A DNA stretch of 64,000 nt from Synergistaceae bacterium (GTDB taxonomy: Bacteria > Synergistota > Synergistia > Synergistales > Aminobacteriaceae), in the NCBI GenBank assembly GCA_017470485.1, contig JAFUYQ010000014.1, positions 62,001 to 126,000 on the forward strand. The letters are read 5' to 3'. The first letter of the stretch is position 1. Every line of letters begins with the position of its first letter. Position numbers and translations under genes: made by a program. The notes beneath the pieces are model-generated. The model searched no databases. It was given only the letters and a program-made list of their open reading frames with translations, and had not been told where the DNA came from. Below, piece after piece: positions 17,103 to 25,505 of the stretch.

Positions 17103-18253
17103 TGGGACAGAATAACTTTCTTAAATGGATAACAATACCGCCCGTTGTTGCAATCCTCACAATCATGACAGCTCGTGCAATGGGGACCGGAAGCGTTGTG
17201 GGCGAAGTTGATTTAGCCGTGTGGGGACTGATCTGGCTTCTGTTCATAATCATGAGCATTCTTTACGGACTGTTCATAATTCACGGTTTCAACGTCGGAT
17301 TAATTCCCCTTCAGGCACTGGCTCAGGGTGTACTCCTCTGCCCGATGGCCATAACCTACGGCGCGAAAATGTTTCAGTGGCTCGGCGTAATAATAGCTGT
17401 CTGCGGAGCAGCTGCCCTCCTCGTCGCCTACAATCAGGAGGAAAACGAACGCGCCCGTGTCATTCCGGTCGAACCCGAAAATGATGTCAAAAGAATCCCC
17501 ATCAATTTCGCTGTTACAGACGACACCGGCGTAATTCTCAACCTCACTGAAAATATGCTCTCAGTTCTCGGCATAACCAGACTTGACTCAGTAGGCAGGA
17601 ATATATCAGACTGGTTCAGCCCCGTTTCAACGACCGCCGAAATCAACGGCAAAATCTGGGACATCGAACGGAACGGAATTGAGGACGGTAAACGCTTCTG
17701 TTTCGAGCTTAGACCAAAAACCCTTCCGACCTCCTCAGAAAATTCAGGGAACGCCGGAAATCCTGAAGCCAACAGCTTCACTGACCCTGACACAAAACTT
17801 CATGAATACCGTTACGGAATGGCGAGAATAGCCGATGAACTCTACCGCGCCGGAAGGTACTCCCACCCCGTAAGCGCGGTATTAATCCGTCTTGTATTCC
17901 CTCAGCTTCTCCCCGATGACGACATGGAGCGGTATGTGAGGCCGTTCAGGGCGTACTGCGAGAACGTCAGGAAAACAATCAGGCAGTCCGATACAGTGAT
18001 ACAGGCCGGAGAGTTCCAGATTATAGCTGTATTCTCCGAGTGCCCGTATCAAATGGTGGACGGAATAATCGAGCGTCTCACGGCTATAACTAACGTATTA
18101 TGCCCGACGTTTGAGGACTTCCTGAAAGTAACGGTCATGAACGTATCTGAGACATACGAGGGCGGAACTAATCTCCCGACGGCACAGGAATTAGTTGACC
18201 ATCTCACAAACCAGATAACACGGAAATATTCAGCGGCGGCACTATCGCAATGA
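17102..18253 (+). CDS. Membrane protein with PAS-like and degenerate GGDEF-like regions
   Basis: A 383-residue protein. About four hydrophobic segments occupy residues 8-120. A segment near 135-190 (AVTDDTGVILNLTENMLSVLG... GRNISDWF) has the feel of a PAS domain. The last part (from about 230) is laid out like a GGDEF domain: D-P-D-T-K-L-H-E-Y-R-Y-G in place of D-x-L-T-G-L-x-N-R-R-x-F, then A-G-R-Y-S-H-P-V-S-A-V-L-I, and finally I-R-Q-S-D-T-V-I-Q-A-G-E-F-Q-I where G-G-D-E-F is expected. The catalytic motif is therefore lost, and diguanylate cyclase activity is unlikely. Its ATG overlaps the stop of the upstream gene, so it belongs to the same operon. The domain reading is inference from pattern. 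Confidence 0.6.
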   Translation: MGQNNFLKWITIPPVVAILTIMTARAMGTGSVVGEVDLAVWGLIWLLFIIMSILYGLFIIHGFNVGLIPLQALAQGVLLCPMAITYGAKMFQWLGVIIAVCGAAALLVAYNQEENERARVIPVEPENDVKRIPINFAVTDDTGVILNLTENMLSVLGITRLDSVGRNISDWFSPVSTTAEINGKIWDIERNGIEDGKRFCFELRPKTLPTSSENSGNAGNPEANSFTDPDTKLHEYRYGMARIADELYRAGRYSHPVSAVLIRLVFPQLLPDDDMERYVRPFRAYCENVRKTIRQSDTVIQAGEFQIIAVFSECPYQMVDGIIERLTAITNVLCPTFEDFLKVTVMNVSETYEGGTNLPTAQELVDHLTNQITRKYSAAALSQ

Positions 18254-19353
18254 GACGCGGACTTCTTAACAAGTTAATACTCGGAGCATGTGCCGGCCCG
18301 TTTTTTTTCGGGATACTAATATTTGTGCTTATATTCGTGGCAGGAGATTTGCTGTTTCAGGCGGCGCGCCTCATCATCGAACAGGGCGTATCACTTGGAA
18401 TAGTAACGCGGCTGTTTTTCTACCGTCTGCCGGAAGTTGTAGTGATGACGATACCGATGTCATCATTGCTTTCGACGCTCTTGGGAATGTCAACGCTCAA
18501 CGCAGGAAGTGAATTAATCGCGCTGAAATCACTCGGAATACCTTTCACAAGAATCGCAAGGCCGGTAATCATAGCGTCAGTGCTGATTTCGCTTGCTGGT
18601 TTCGGGCTGAATGAGACAGTTGTGCCTTTCGGAGCGGAAGCGGCGGACAAGCTGATGAAGTACGAGATAATGAAACATCAGGCGTCAGCGGTTCAGCAGA
18701 AAGTATTTTTGAAGGACGAGCAGGACGGGAAATTAAAACGGGTGCTTTATATTGATGAGCTTGACCCGGAGAAGGGCGTTCTCAGCGGAATAATGATGCA
18801 CGAGTTCGATGTGAACGGAAGCCTCTCGCACACATTGAATGCGCGGCGCGGAATGTGGCAGGATTCACAATGGTGGGTTGAGGACGGAAGAATGTACGAT
18901 GTTGACGCTGAGGGCGAAATAAGACTGCTGCTTCGTTTTGAGCGTCAGCGTTTGGCATTGAGGCTTTCGCCGGAGCAGCTTCAGAGGAGTACGAGAAGGC
19001 CGGCTGACATGAGCGCGCATGAACTTTGGAGCTACATAAAGCAGGGCGAGGGAATAAGCTCAGAACTCTCTGAACTCTGGGTAATGTTTCATCTGAAGAC
19101 TGCAATCCCATGGGCGTGCGTGATAATGGCTGTATTGGGGGCAGGTTTCGGAGCGTCGAGACGAGGCCGTTCAGGCGGCGGCGTAGGCTTCGGAATAAGC
19201 GTTGTAATAGTCTTCGCGTATTATGTAGTGATGTCGCTGTGCAGAGCATTGGGGGAGGCCGGAAACATACCGCCGTTCATAGCAGGCTGGGGGCCGAACA
19301 TAGTATTCTTTTTTGTAGCGATGTTCTTCGCGTGGAGAGTTGATCGGATTTGA
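18250..19353 (+). CDS. LptF/LptG-family permease of LPS export
   Basis: A 367-residue YjgP/YjgQ-family protein. Three membrane spans lie in the N-terminal 120 residues, a beta-rich periplasmic domain in the middle (about 130-260) and three spans at the C-terminus. The family motif M-P-M/I-P-M-S-S-L-L-S-T-L-L-G near residue 67 and the S-E-L-I-A-L-K-S-L-G that follows are conserved. In Lpt systems, LptF and LptG with the LptB ATPase extract LPS from the inner membrane and pass it to LptC. Only one copy is in the window. It overlaps its upstream and downstream neighbours by four bases each, so it is translationally coupled. Whether it is LptF or LptG is not resolved. Confidence 0.88.
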   Translation: MRRGLLNKLILGACAGPFFFGILIFVLIFVAGDLLFQAARLIIEQGVSLGIVTRLFFYRLPEVVVMTIPMSSLLSTLLGMSTLNAGSELIALKSLGIPFTRIARPVIIASVLISLAGFGLNETVVPFGAEAADKLMKYEIMKHQASAVQQKVFLKDEQDGKLKRVLYIDELDPEKGVLSGIMMHEFDVNGSLSHTLNARRGMWQDSQWWVEDGRMYDVDAEGEIRLLLRFERQRLALRLSPEQLQRSTRRPADMSAHELWSYIKQGEGISSELSELWVMFHLKTAIPWACVIMAVLGAGFGASRRGRSGGGVGFGISVVIVFAYYVVMSLCRALGEAGNIPPFIAGWGPNIVFFFVAMFFAWRVDRI

Positions 19354-20168
19354 ACACAGCACTCATAGCCGGAGAGGGGATACTGCCGATTGAGATAGCG
19401 CGGAAACTTAAAGAGCTTCAGCCTTCGACATTAATATTGACGCTCCGTAAGGACGATGAATTGAAACCTTTTGCCGGAAAATTAGTGCGTCTCAGATTTC
19501 CGAACATGGGAAGAGTGATAAGAGAGCTTCGGGAATTTGGAGCTGACGCGGTGATAATGGCCGGTAATGTTTCAAAGCGATGGATTTACGGAGTGCCGGT
19601 ATTTTTTGACGGACTGACGCGGAAGATTCTTCGTGATACGCTTTTCACTGGAAGAGACGACCATTCACTTCTCGGTTCAATCGTTAAGGCATTTGAGGAC
19701 GAAGGAATAAAAGTTCTTCCTTACTGGCAGATACTTTCGGAATTTATAGCCTCATCGGGGAAATTATCGGAGCGTTCGCCGACAGATAAAGAATTTTCGG
19801 ATATAAGATACGGCCAGAAAATACTGAATGCAATACTGCCGTGTTCATTCGGCCAGAGCCTCAGTGTGGCGGACGGAGCTGTAACAGCAGTCGAGGCTAT
19901 GGAAGGAACTGACAAGATGATAGAACGTTCCGGCGAGGTAGCAGGGCGCGGAGTTGTAGTGAAGATGATGAAGAAAACTCAGGATATGCGCTACGATCTG
20001 CCGACTGTCGGAACGGGAACGCTTGAGAGAATGCACATGGCCGGTTTAACGTGTTTAGCTGTTGAGGCAGGAAAGACGATAATTCTTGAGCCTGAGAATT
20101 TCTTTAATCTTGCCGGAAAATACAAAATAGCAGTCTGGGGGCTGAAGAATAATGAAGAAGAAGTTTAA
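19350..20168 (+). CDS. lpxI: UDP-2,3-diacylglucosamine diphosphatase LpxI
   Basis: A 272-residue protein with a TTG start overlapping the stop of the permease gene. It has the LpxI hallmarks: an N-terminal I-A-G-E-G-I-L-P-I-E-I-A, the central F-T-G-R-D-D-H-S-L-L-G, and the C-terminal GQSLSVADGAVTAVEAMEGT segment. LpxI makes lipid X and UMP from UDP-2,3-diacylglucosamine, the fourth step of lipid A synthesis, by attack on the alpha phosphate. It is a soluble cytoplasmic enzyme that replaces LpxH in alphaproteobacteria and several other diderms. Next to LptF/G and lpxB its role is well supported. Confidence 0.93.
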   Translation: MNTALIAGEGILPIEIARKLKELQPSTLILTLRKDDELKPFAGKLVRLRFPNMGRVIRELREFGADAVIMAGNVSKRWIYGVPVFFDGLTRKILRDTLFTGRDDHSLLGSIVKAFEDEGIKVLPYWQILSEFIASSGKLSERSPTDKEFSDIRYGQKILNAILPCSFGQSLSVADGAVTAVEAMEGTDKMIERSGEVAGRGVVVKMMKKTQDMRYDLPTVGTGTLERMHMAGLTCLAVEAGKTIILEPENFFNLAGKYKIAVWGLKNNEEEV

Positions 20169-21759
20169 GCCTGATGAAATAGGCAAAGCACTGGAATACA
20201 TATCGTCATGTCTCGAAAGCATGAAGCTCGGCGGAAAAGACATAAAACGCGCCGAACTGATGTACGAGGAAGCCTTGATGTCGCTGACTAAGCATTCAGA
20301 CGGCGGAGCGTTCACTGTGAGACTGAGAAAGATATTCGGAGATGTTTCGATTGAAATATCGGTATCGGGCAATGAGTTTGATTTTTGGGGAAACCAGAAA
20401 ATCAATTCTGAGCCTGACGAAGATGAATATGATGAGGAATTTCTGAGGGCAATGATTCTCCGCTCGTTCGAGAATCTCATGAGCTACCGTCATTCATGGA
20501 ATCGCAACACGGTTCGGATACAGGCAGTCCGCTCGAATTACTCAGGGCTTTATCGGGTCTTAACGGCATTATGCCTCGCGGTATTGTCAGGATTGCTGTT
20601 GAGGAACTTCGCGCCTGAGAGCGTTAGCATGTCGGTGAATGAACATATATTCGTCCCGATAAGAACGATATTTCTGAACGGTCTGAGAATGTGCGCCGTG
20701 CCTGTAGTCTTTCTGTCAATAGTGTCATCGGTTTCGGGAATGAGCGGAATAAGTGAAGTGAAGCGTCTCGGCAGAAACTTCTTAAAGCCTGCGGTGATGT
20801 TCAAAATTTTAGAGCTGGTTTCAGCGTTCTGCCTTGTTTATCTATTGAGGCCGGGCGCAGGAGTTGAGGCGGTTATGGCATCATCGAAGGCGGTGGAAGC
20901 GGAGACGTTGTCATTTTCGCGACTGCTGACGGAATTTTTTGCCGGAAACATAATCAGGCCGTTTCTTGAGGGAAATATGCTTCAAATCATGGTGATAGCG
21001 TTATTGATGGGACTTGTAATGCTGATGACCGATTCGGAGAACGTACAGAAATTTTTTGCGGAACTGAATACGATTTTCATGAAAGTAACTGGAATATTTT
21101 TATATCTTGTTCCGCTGGTGATATTCAGTTCAACGGCCTCTATGATAATTACGACTGGGCTTGAAACAGTTGTTTCAGCCGCCGGAATAATGGGAACTAT
21201 ATTTCTTGAGACATTCTTACTGTTCGTTATGCTCTGCGTTTCCGTGAAAATCTTTGCGAAGCTGAGCCCATTGATACTTCTGAGGAAATCGGTTCCTATG
21301 CTGACAACAGCATTCAGCACTTGTTCAAGTATAGCGACAGTTCCTGAGAATATGAAGTGCGCGGAGGAACTTGGCGTTCCGTCATCGGTATATTCATTTT
21401 CGATACCTGTGGGAGTGTCGATGAACAAGATATATTCTTTCTCATATTTTATTATCATTGTATTTTCAGCGGCCAACATGTACGGAATAGAAATGACGCT
21501 TTCAACTGCGGTTTCGACAGTTTTAACGAGCCTGATATTGTCAGTCGTAACGCCGTCTCTGCCCGGCGCGGGGTTAATAACGATGTCGGCGGCACTTTCA
21601 CAGGCCGGCTGCCCGCTTGACTTTCTTGGAATAGGGGCGAGCATAGAGATGATAGTGGATTTCGCGGCTACGCTGCTTATATCGTTCGGGAATTTAGTCT
21701 GTACGGTTTTTGCGGCAAATAGTGAAAATCTGATAGACAGGGAGAAATACAACTCGTGA
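20152..21759 (+). CDS. Dicarboxylate/amino acid:cation symporter with soluble N-terminal extension
   Basis: A 535-residue protein. From about residue 135 onward it is a sodium:dicarboxylate symporter (DAACS) with eight or so hydrophobic segments, a Ser-rich stretch (TAFSTCSSIATVPEN) corresponding to the re-entrant loop, and P-V-G-V-S-M-N-K, matching the P-x-G-x-x-x-N-x-D/K binding-site region. The first 130 residues are soluble. They include E-L-M-Y-E-E-A-L-M-S-L-T-K-H, which resembles the N-box helix of GHKL (anti-sigma/histidine kinase) ATP-binding domains, without the full domain. It overlaps the end of lpxI by 17 bases and the start of lpxB by four, so a transporter is embedded in a lipid A operon. 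Substrate unknown; aspartate, glutamate, C4-dicarboxylates or Ser/Thr are the family options. Confidence 0.8.
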   Translation: MKKKFKPDEIGKALEYISSCLESMKLGGKDIKRAELMYEEALMSLTKHSDGGAFTVRLRKIFGDVSIEISVSGNEFDFWGNQKINSEPDEDEYDEEFLRAMILRSFENLMSYRHSWNRNTVRIQAVRSNYSGLYRVLTALCLAVLSGLLLRNFAPESVSMSVNEHIFVPIRTIFLNGLRMCAVPVVFLSIVSSVSGMSGISEVKRLGRNFLKPAVMFKILELVSAFCLVYLLRPGAGVEAVMASSKAVEAETLSFSRLLTEFFAGNIIRPFLEGNMLQIMVIALLMGLVMLMTDSENVQKFFAELNTIFMKVTGIFLYLVPLVIFSSTASMIITTGLETVVSAAGIMGTIFLETFLLFVMLCVSVKIFAKLSPLILLRKSVPMLTTAFSTCSSIATVPENMKCAEELGVPSSVYSFSIPVGVSMNKIYSFSYFIIIVFSAANMYGIEMTLSTAVSTVLTSLILSVVTPSLPGAGLITMSAALSQAGCPLDFLGIGASIEMIVDFAATLLISFGNLVCTVFAANSENLIDREKYNS

Positions 21760-22871
21760 ATATATTTCTTTCATGCGGCGAGATAAGCGGAGACATTTAC
21801 GCCGGAAGTTTCATACGTGAGGCACTGAAGATTGACAGCTCTCATGAAATCTGGGGAATGCTGGGAGCTGAGAGCATTAACGCCGGTGGAAAAGCAGAAT
21901 GGAGTTACGAGGAACTGAAGCTGATGGGCATTCTCGAAGTAATCCCTGCAATTCCGAGAATACTAAGGCTGAAACGAAATATCACCCGTGAAATAATGAG
22001 AGTGAAGCCTGACGCTGTAGTCTTGACGGACTGCCCTGACTTTCACTTAATGCTTGCGAAATCGCTGAGGCGTTCTGGCTACGTAGGGAAAATAATCTCA
22101 TTGATACCGCCGACAGTTTGGGCGTGGCGAGCCGGAAGGGTGAAAAACCTGAGGAGGGATTTTGATTTCTGCCTGCCGTTATTTTCATTTGAGCATGAAT
22201 TTCTGAAGGAACACGGCGTGAAATCATTATGGCAGTCTCACCCGTTAGTATATGAATTGAGGGGAGAGAGAGTGCCGGAAGAGTTTGTGAGGAGATTTGG
22301 CGGCGGGAAGGTTATAGCGTTAATGCCGGGAAGCAGGCACTATGACATAAAGTTTCATCTCGAAATACTTTTGGGGACGGCGGCAAGATTAAAGGCAGAA
22401 GGATACTTGCCTGTATTTTCGGCGGCTCGCGGATTGAGTGAAGATCTTTCGGACGAACTGAGAACGAAGGTTAAAGCGTCAGGCTTTGAAATCTGGGAGG
22501 GAAGCGGACGTGAATTAATGCTAGGTTCGGAAGCAGTCGCCGGAGTTTCGGGGACGGTAGCGGTAGAAGCGATGTTACTGGGACGGTACATGGCCGTAAT
22601 CTACAACATGAAGCGTCTGAACTATGCCATATTGAAAAGGCTTGTACATGTGCGGAGGATTTCGATACCGAACATGCTGACGGATAAGGACGTTTACCCG
22701 GAACTTCTCTGCGAAGACGCAACGCCCGAACGAATCACTCAGGAACTTTTACGATACCTCAACGACGCGGACGTTAAAAACGAGATTGATACGGCACTAA
22801 AGAACGCCAGAGCCTCAATGGGAAATTCAAACGCCGCGAAATTCTGGGCTGAATGCGTAATTAACGCATAA
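21756..22871 (+). CDS. lpxB: Lipid-A-disaccharide synthase LpxB
   Basis: A 371-residue GT19 enzyme with the family motifs: S-C-G-E-I-S-G-D at the N-terminus, S-Y-E-E-L-K-L-M-G-I-L-E-V, then I-P-P-T-V-W-A-W-R-A-G-R near residue 118, the C-terminal M-P-G-S-R (about 192), and V-S-G-T-V-A-V-E-A near 265. LpxB joins lipid X and UDP-diacylglucosamine into the tetra-acyl disaccharide of lipid A, acting at the inner face of the inner membrane. It starts with GTG overlapping the stop of the symporter gene. LpxI directly supplies its lipid X substrate, so lpxI and lpxB are adjacent pathway steps separated by one unrelated gene. Confidence 0.92.
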   Translation: MNIFLSCGEISGDIYAGSFIREALKIDSSHEIWGMLGAESINAGGKAEWSYEELKLMGILEVIPAIPRILRLKRNITREIMRVKPDAVVLTDCPDFHLMLAKSLRRSGYVGKIISLIPPTVWAWRAGRVKNLRRDFDFCLPLFSFEHEFLKEHGVKSLWQSHPLVYELRGERVPEEFVRRFGGGKVIALMPGSRHYDIKFHLEILLGTAARLKAEGYLPVFSAARGLSEDLSDELRTKVKASGFEIWEGSGRELMLGSEAVAGVSGTVAVEAMLLGRYMAVIYNMKRLNYAILKRLVHVRRISIPNMLTDKDVYPELLCEDATPERITQELLRYLNDADVKNEIDTALKNARASMGNSNAAKFWAECVINA

Positions 22872-22889
22872 TATTTTTTTCAGTAAATG

Positions 22890-22926
22890 TGTTATCATTG
22901 CCTCCGTTAAAATTTTCAGACGGAGG
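22890..22926 (+). promoter_or_regulatory. Extended -10 promoter and dyad before the nickel/cobalt transporter operon
   Basis: TGTTATCAT at 22890-22898 fits an extended -10. Immediately downstream is a perfect 7-base inverted repeat, CCTCCGT (22901-22907) and ACGGAGG (22920-22926), separated by 12 bases. The right arm contains the ribosome-binding site of the first gene. If transcription starts near 22905, the left arm is mostly not transcribed, so the dyad may be an operator over the start site. If it starts earlier, the repeat would form a hairpin that hides the ribosome site. No clear -35. Confidence 0.5.
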
Positions 22927-22935
22927 TTTTGTTTT

Positions 22936-23724
22936 ATGTTGAAACGTTCATTAATCACCGCACTTGCAATAGTGCTTGCGCTCTCATCAGTTCCGGCATT
23001 CTCGCACGAACTGACAATCAAAGCTCATGACGAGACAATGAAGGAAGGTCAGCCCTTCCCCGTAACAGTCCAGTCGGCTCACAAGTTCATAGTTCCCGAA
23101 GAGGTTGAGATTCTTGAGAGGGTCAAGGCCGGAATAATCGAGGACGGAAAATTTATCCCCTCAGAACTTAAAGCCAATGAGAAGGAACTCTGCATTGATT
23201 TCACCGTAACGCCGAAAGATTTGTCGAAGTCAGTCATTCTTGTTGCGACTAAGGACGGCGAGTCGTGGTGCGTAACCAACGAGGGCGGAAAGTCAGGTGC
23301 AAGGAAAGAACTTGAGGCGCAGGGATTGAAAGTCTTATCGGCCAACAAATACGACAAGTACGCAAAGGCCATCTTCAACACTTCTCACGATGACAAGAAT
23401 TTCGCTCAGGTACTCGGCCACCCGTTAGAGATAATTCCCGTTACGAATCCGGCGGACGCTAAGACGGGCGAATACTTCCATGTGAAAATTCTGCTCAACG
23501 GCCAGCCTTACACAGGGCCGGTGTGGGCAACGTATGACGGATTTGTTACCGAGTACGAGAACACCTACGCTTATTACACTGAGGCAGAGAACGGCGAGGC
23601 TCACGTGAAGATTACCGCGCCGGGCTGGTGGGGAATAAGGGCGGCACAGTCCGGACTGCCGGGTGTCGAAGGAGATTATGACAATCTCAATCTCAGAGCG
23701 TTCCTTCTGTTCAGAGTGAAGTAA
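22936..23724 (+). CDS. NikK-like periplasmic component (DUF4198 type) of a nickel/cobalt ECF transporter
   Basis: A 262-residue protein with a clear signal peptide (about 23 residues, ending A-F-S) whose predicted mature N-terminus begins H-E-L-T-I-K-A-H. The mature protein carries several His residues and the beta-rich C-terminal pattern G-E-Y-F-H-V-K-I-L-L-N-G-Q-P then H-V-K-I-T-A-P-G-W-W-G-I-R-A-A, as in DUF4198 proteins. Such proteins accompany CbiM/NikM-type S components and probably present the metal ion outside the inner membrane. CGGAGG lies nine bases before the ATG. It is the first gene of a five-gene operon in which genes touch or overlap. Nickel rather than cobalt is inferred from the lack of CbiN. 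Confidence 0.75.
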   Translation: MLKRSLITALAIVLALSSVPAFSHELTIKAHDETMKEGQPFPVTVQSAHKFIVPEEVEILERVKAGIIEDGKFIPSELKANEKELCIDFTVTPKDLSKSVILVATKDGESWCVTNEGGKSGARKELEAQGLKVLSANKYDKYAKAIFNTSHDDKNFAQVLGHPLEIIPVTNPADAKTGEYFHVKILLNGQPYTGPVWATYDGFVTEYENTYAYYTEAENGEAHVKITAPGWWGIRAAQSGLPGVEGDYDNLNLRAFLLFRVK

Positions 23725-24200
23725 TGAGAACTGGAATTTTAGGGCTTGCCGTAATGGTGAGCCTGACGCTTCTCTTCACAGTCCGTGAAGTCTCAGCGCA
23801 TGGAACGGGTTACAGGCGTTCGGAACTGAGAGCAGTTGCGCTTGAATTTATGTATTCAACCGGCGAGAAGATGAGTTACCGTGAAGCCAAAGTATTCTCG
23901 CCGAGAGATGAGAAGTTTTCGTTTCAGAGCGGAAGGACTGATGAGGCCGGACGGTTTTCATTTGTCCCCGACACTGAAGGGAAATGGCGTGTAATCGTTC
24001 GTGATGAGGAAGGCCATCAATGCACTGCCGAAATTGATATTACTTCTGAATTTCTTGCCGGTGTTGAGAGCAAAGCACCTTCGCAGGAACAGGGCGGATT
24101 TTTCGGAGGCACTGAGCTTTTAGTGAGGGCATTGCTCGGCGTTAGCATAATATTCAACATAGCGGTGATAATTTGGGGGAAACGACATGCACATCAGTGA
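23724..24200 (+). CDS. NikL-like component of the nickel/cobalt ECF transporter
   Basis: A 158-residue protein with an N-terminal hydrophobic signal/anchor (residues 5-22), an extracytoplasmic beta-sandwich-like middle beginning S-A-H-G-T-G-Y-R-R, and a single C-terminal membrane span (about 132-150) ending in K-R-H-A-H-Q. NikL-type accessory subunits of nickel ECF systems have this layout, one soluble domain between two membrane segments, and replace CbiN. The His after the signal region is a plausible metal ligand. Its ATG shares one base with the stop of the upstream gene (TAATG), and it overlaps cbiM by 14 bases. Confidence 0.7.
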   Translation: MRTGILGLAVMVSLTLLFTVREVSAHGTGYRRSELRAVALEFMYSTGEKMSYREAKVFSPRDEKFSFQSGRTDEAGRFSFVPDTEGKWRVIVRDEEGHQCTAEIDITSEFLAGVESKAPSQEQGGFFGGTELLVRALLGVSIIFNIAVIIWGKRHAHQ

Positions 24201-24786
24201 AGGAATATTATCGGGAAGTGTTTTAGCTGTGGGCTGGGCAGGAACGTTAATGGGAACAGCTTACGGCCTCAAGCGCACCGAACCTGAAAAAATTGTCCGA
24301 ACCGCTCTGATTTCATCAGCGTTCTTTCTCGCCTCGCTGGTGAATGTTCGTATCGGCCCTTCATCAACTCACCTTACACTTCTTGCGCCTATGGGAATTA
24401 TTTTGGGCGAGGCGGTATTTCCGGCGGTATTTGTAGCGTTAATGCTTCAGGCTGTTCTGTTTCATTTCGGGGGAATTTTAGTTCTCGGAGCCAACACACT
24501 GGTAATGGGAAGTTCTGCGGTTTTGACACACTTAATCTTCGGAAAGGCAATACGGAACGGAACAGGACAGCGGAAAGTCATAGCGTTTTCGTTCATGGCC
24601 GGAGCGTTCGCCGTGATGACAGGGGCGTTAATGGCAGGGGTATTTCTTGGATTGACGGACAGGAATTTTCTAGGAGCGGTGAAAATCCTGATGATTGCTC
24701 ACGTACCGTTAGCATTAATCGAAGGGTTAGTAACATTATTTCTTGTAATGTGGCTGAAGAAAACAGCACCCGAACTTCTGTCATGA
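24187..24786 (+). CDS. cbiM: CbiM/NikM-type metal-binding S component
   Basis: A 199-residue membrane protein with six or so spans. It begins M-H-I-S-E-G; in CbiM/NikM proteins the N-terminal Met-His dips into the core, and the amino group and His2 ligate the Ni or Co ion. A conserved His in S-S-T-H-L-T-L-L near residue 60 is the other known ligand. As S component it captures the ion and is tilted by the CbiQ/CbiO module to release it into the cytoplasm. The fixed N-terminus makes the start certain. The short form without a fused CbiN, next to NikK/NikL-like genes, favours nickel. Confidence 0.9.
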   Translation: MHISEGILSGSVLAVGWAGTLMGTAYGLKRTEPEKIVRTALISSAFFLASLVNVRIGPSSTHLTLLAPMGIILGEAVFPAVFVALMLQAVLFHFGGILVLGANTLVMGSSAVLTHLIFGKAIRNGTGQRKVIAFSFMAGAFAVMTGALMAGVFLGLTDRNFLGAVKILMIAHVPLALIEGLVTLFLVMWLKKTAPELLS

Positions 24787-25505
24787 GTAAGGCGATATAC
24801 ACTCTTGAATTTCCGCGTCAAACTCTCAGAGCCTCTCTTAATCCTGCTTATTCACCTTCTGTTGTACTTGTCTGCGCGATGAGCTACGCTTTTTCTGTCT
24901 CAATCAGTGATAAATTTTCTGCGCTCCTTGCCGCGTCATTAATACCGCTGTATTTCATTATCATTAAACGTTTTCAGCTCTCTCATCTCGTAAGACTTAA
25001 TATCGTAAACCTCATTATGATTTTAACGATTTCTTTGACATGGCCGGACTTCATTGACGGTCTGAGAGCCGGAGCGGTAATAGCTTTAAGGGTGAATATG
25101 ATATACGTAGCGTTTTCGGCGATGGTTTATCCTTTGGGGACTTCAGGAATTTACGAGGCATTGAGCGCTCTTGGAGTTCCTGAAAAGCTGAGGATATTGA
25201 TAATTCTGACGCTGAGGGGAATTTACATGCTGAGTGAGCGGTACAGTTCGGCGATAACATCAGTGAAACTCCGCGCGCCGAAACTTCGGGGAATGATGAG
25301 GCTGAAAATTTTTGCGTACATGACGGGAAGCATATTGTTTCAGACATTGGAGCGTTCAGAAAATATAATGAGGGCTGTAAAATGCCGGGGAGGTTTCGGA
25401 GGTTTCATGCAGTCAGAAAATAACGGCCTCAATCACAGAGATATATTGATGATTTTGGTATTCAGCGTTTATGTTTTGGGGATAGTGATTTTGAATTATG
25501 CTTGA
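24783..25505 (+). CDS. cbiQ: CbiQ/NikQ-type T component of the ECF transporter
   Basis: A 240-residue membrane protein. The start at 24783 (ATG overlapping the cbiM stop) gives M-S-K-A-I-Y-T-L-E-F. Four to five spans are visible. The cytoplasmic coupling helices are marked by L-R-G-I-Y-M-L-S-E-R-Y and by A-V-K-C-R-G-G, the latter corresponding to the A-R-G motif that contacts the ATPase. It transmits ATPase movement to the S component. Confidence 0.88.
   Translation: MSKAIYTLEFPRQTLRASLNPAYSPSVVLVCAMSYAFSVSISDKFSALLAASLIPLYFIIIKRFQLSHLVRLNIVNLIMILTISLTWPDFIDGLRAGAVIALRVNMIYVAFSAMVYPLGTSGIYEALSALGVPEKLRILIILTLRGIYMLSERYSSAITSVKLRAPKLRGMMRLKIFAYMTGSILFQTLERSENIMRAVKCRGGFGGFMQSENNGLNHRDILMILVFSVYVLGIVILNYA

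Noticed and set aside
17102..18253. An active diguanylate cyclase
   Set aside because: The G-G-D-E-F signature is replaced by G-E-F-Q-I, so the catalytic residues are missing.
20982..21752. A 256-codon open frame on the minus strand opposite the symporter gene
   Set aside because: It is antisense to well-supported coding sequence, has no ribosome site, and its residues match no fold; it is a codon-bias shadow.
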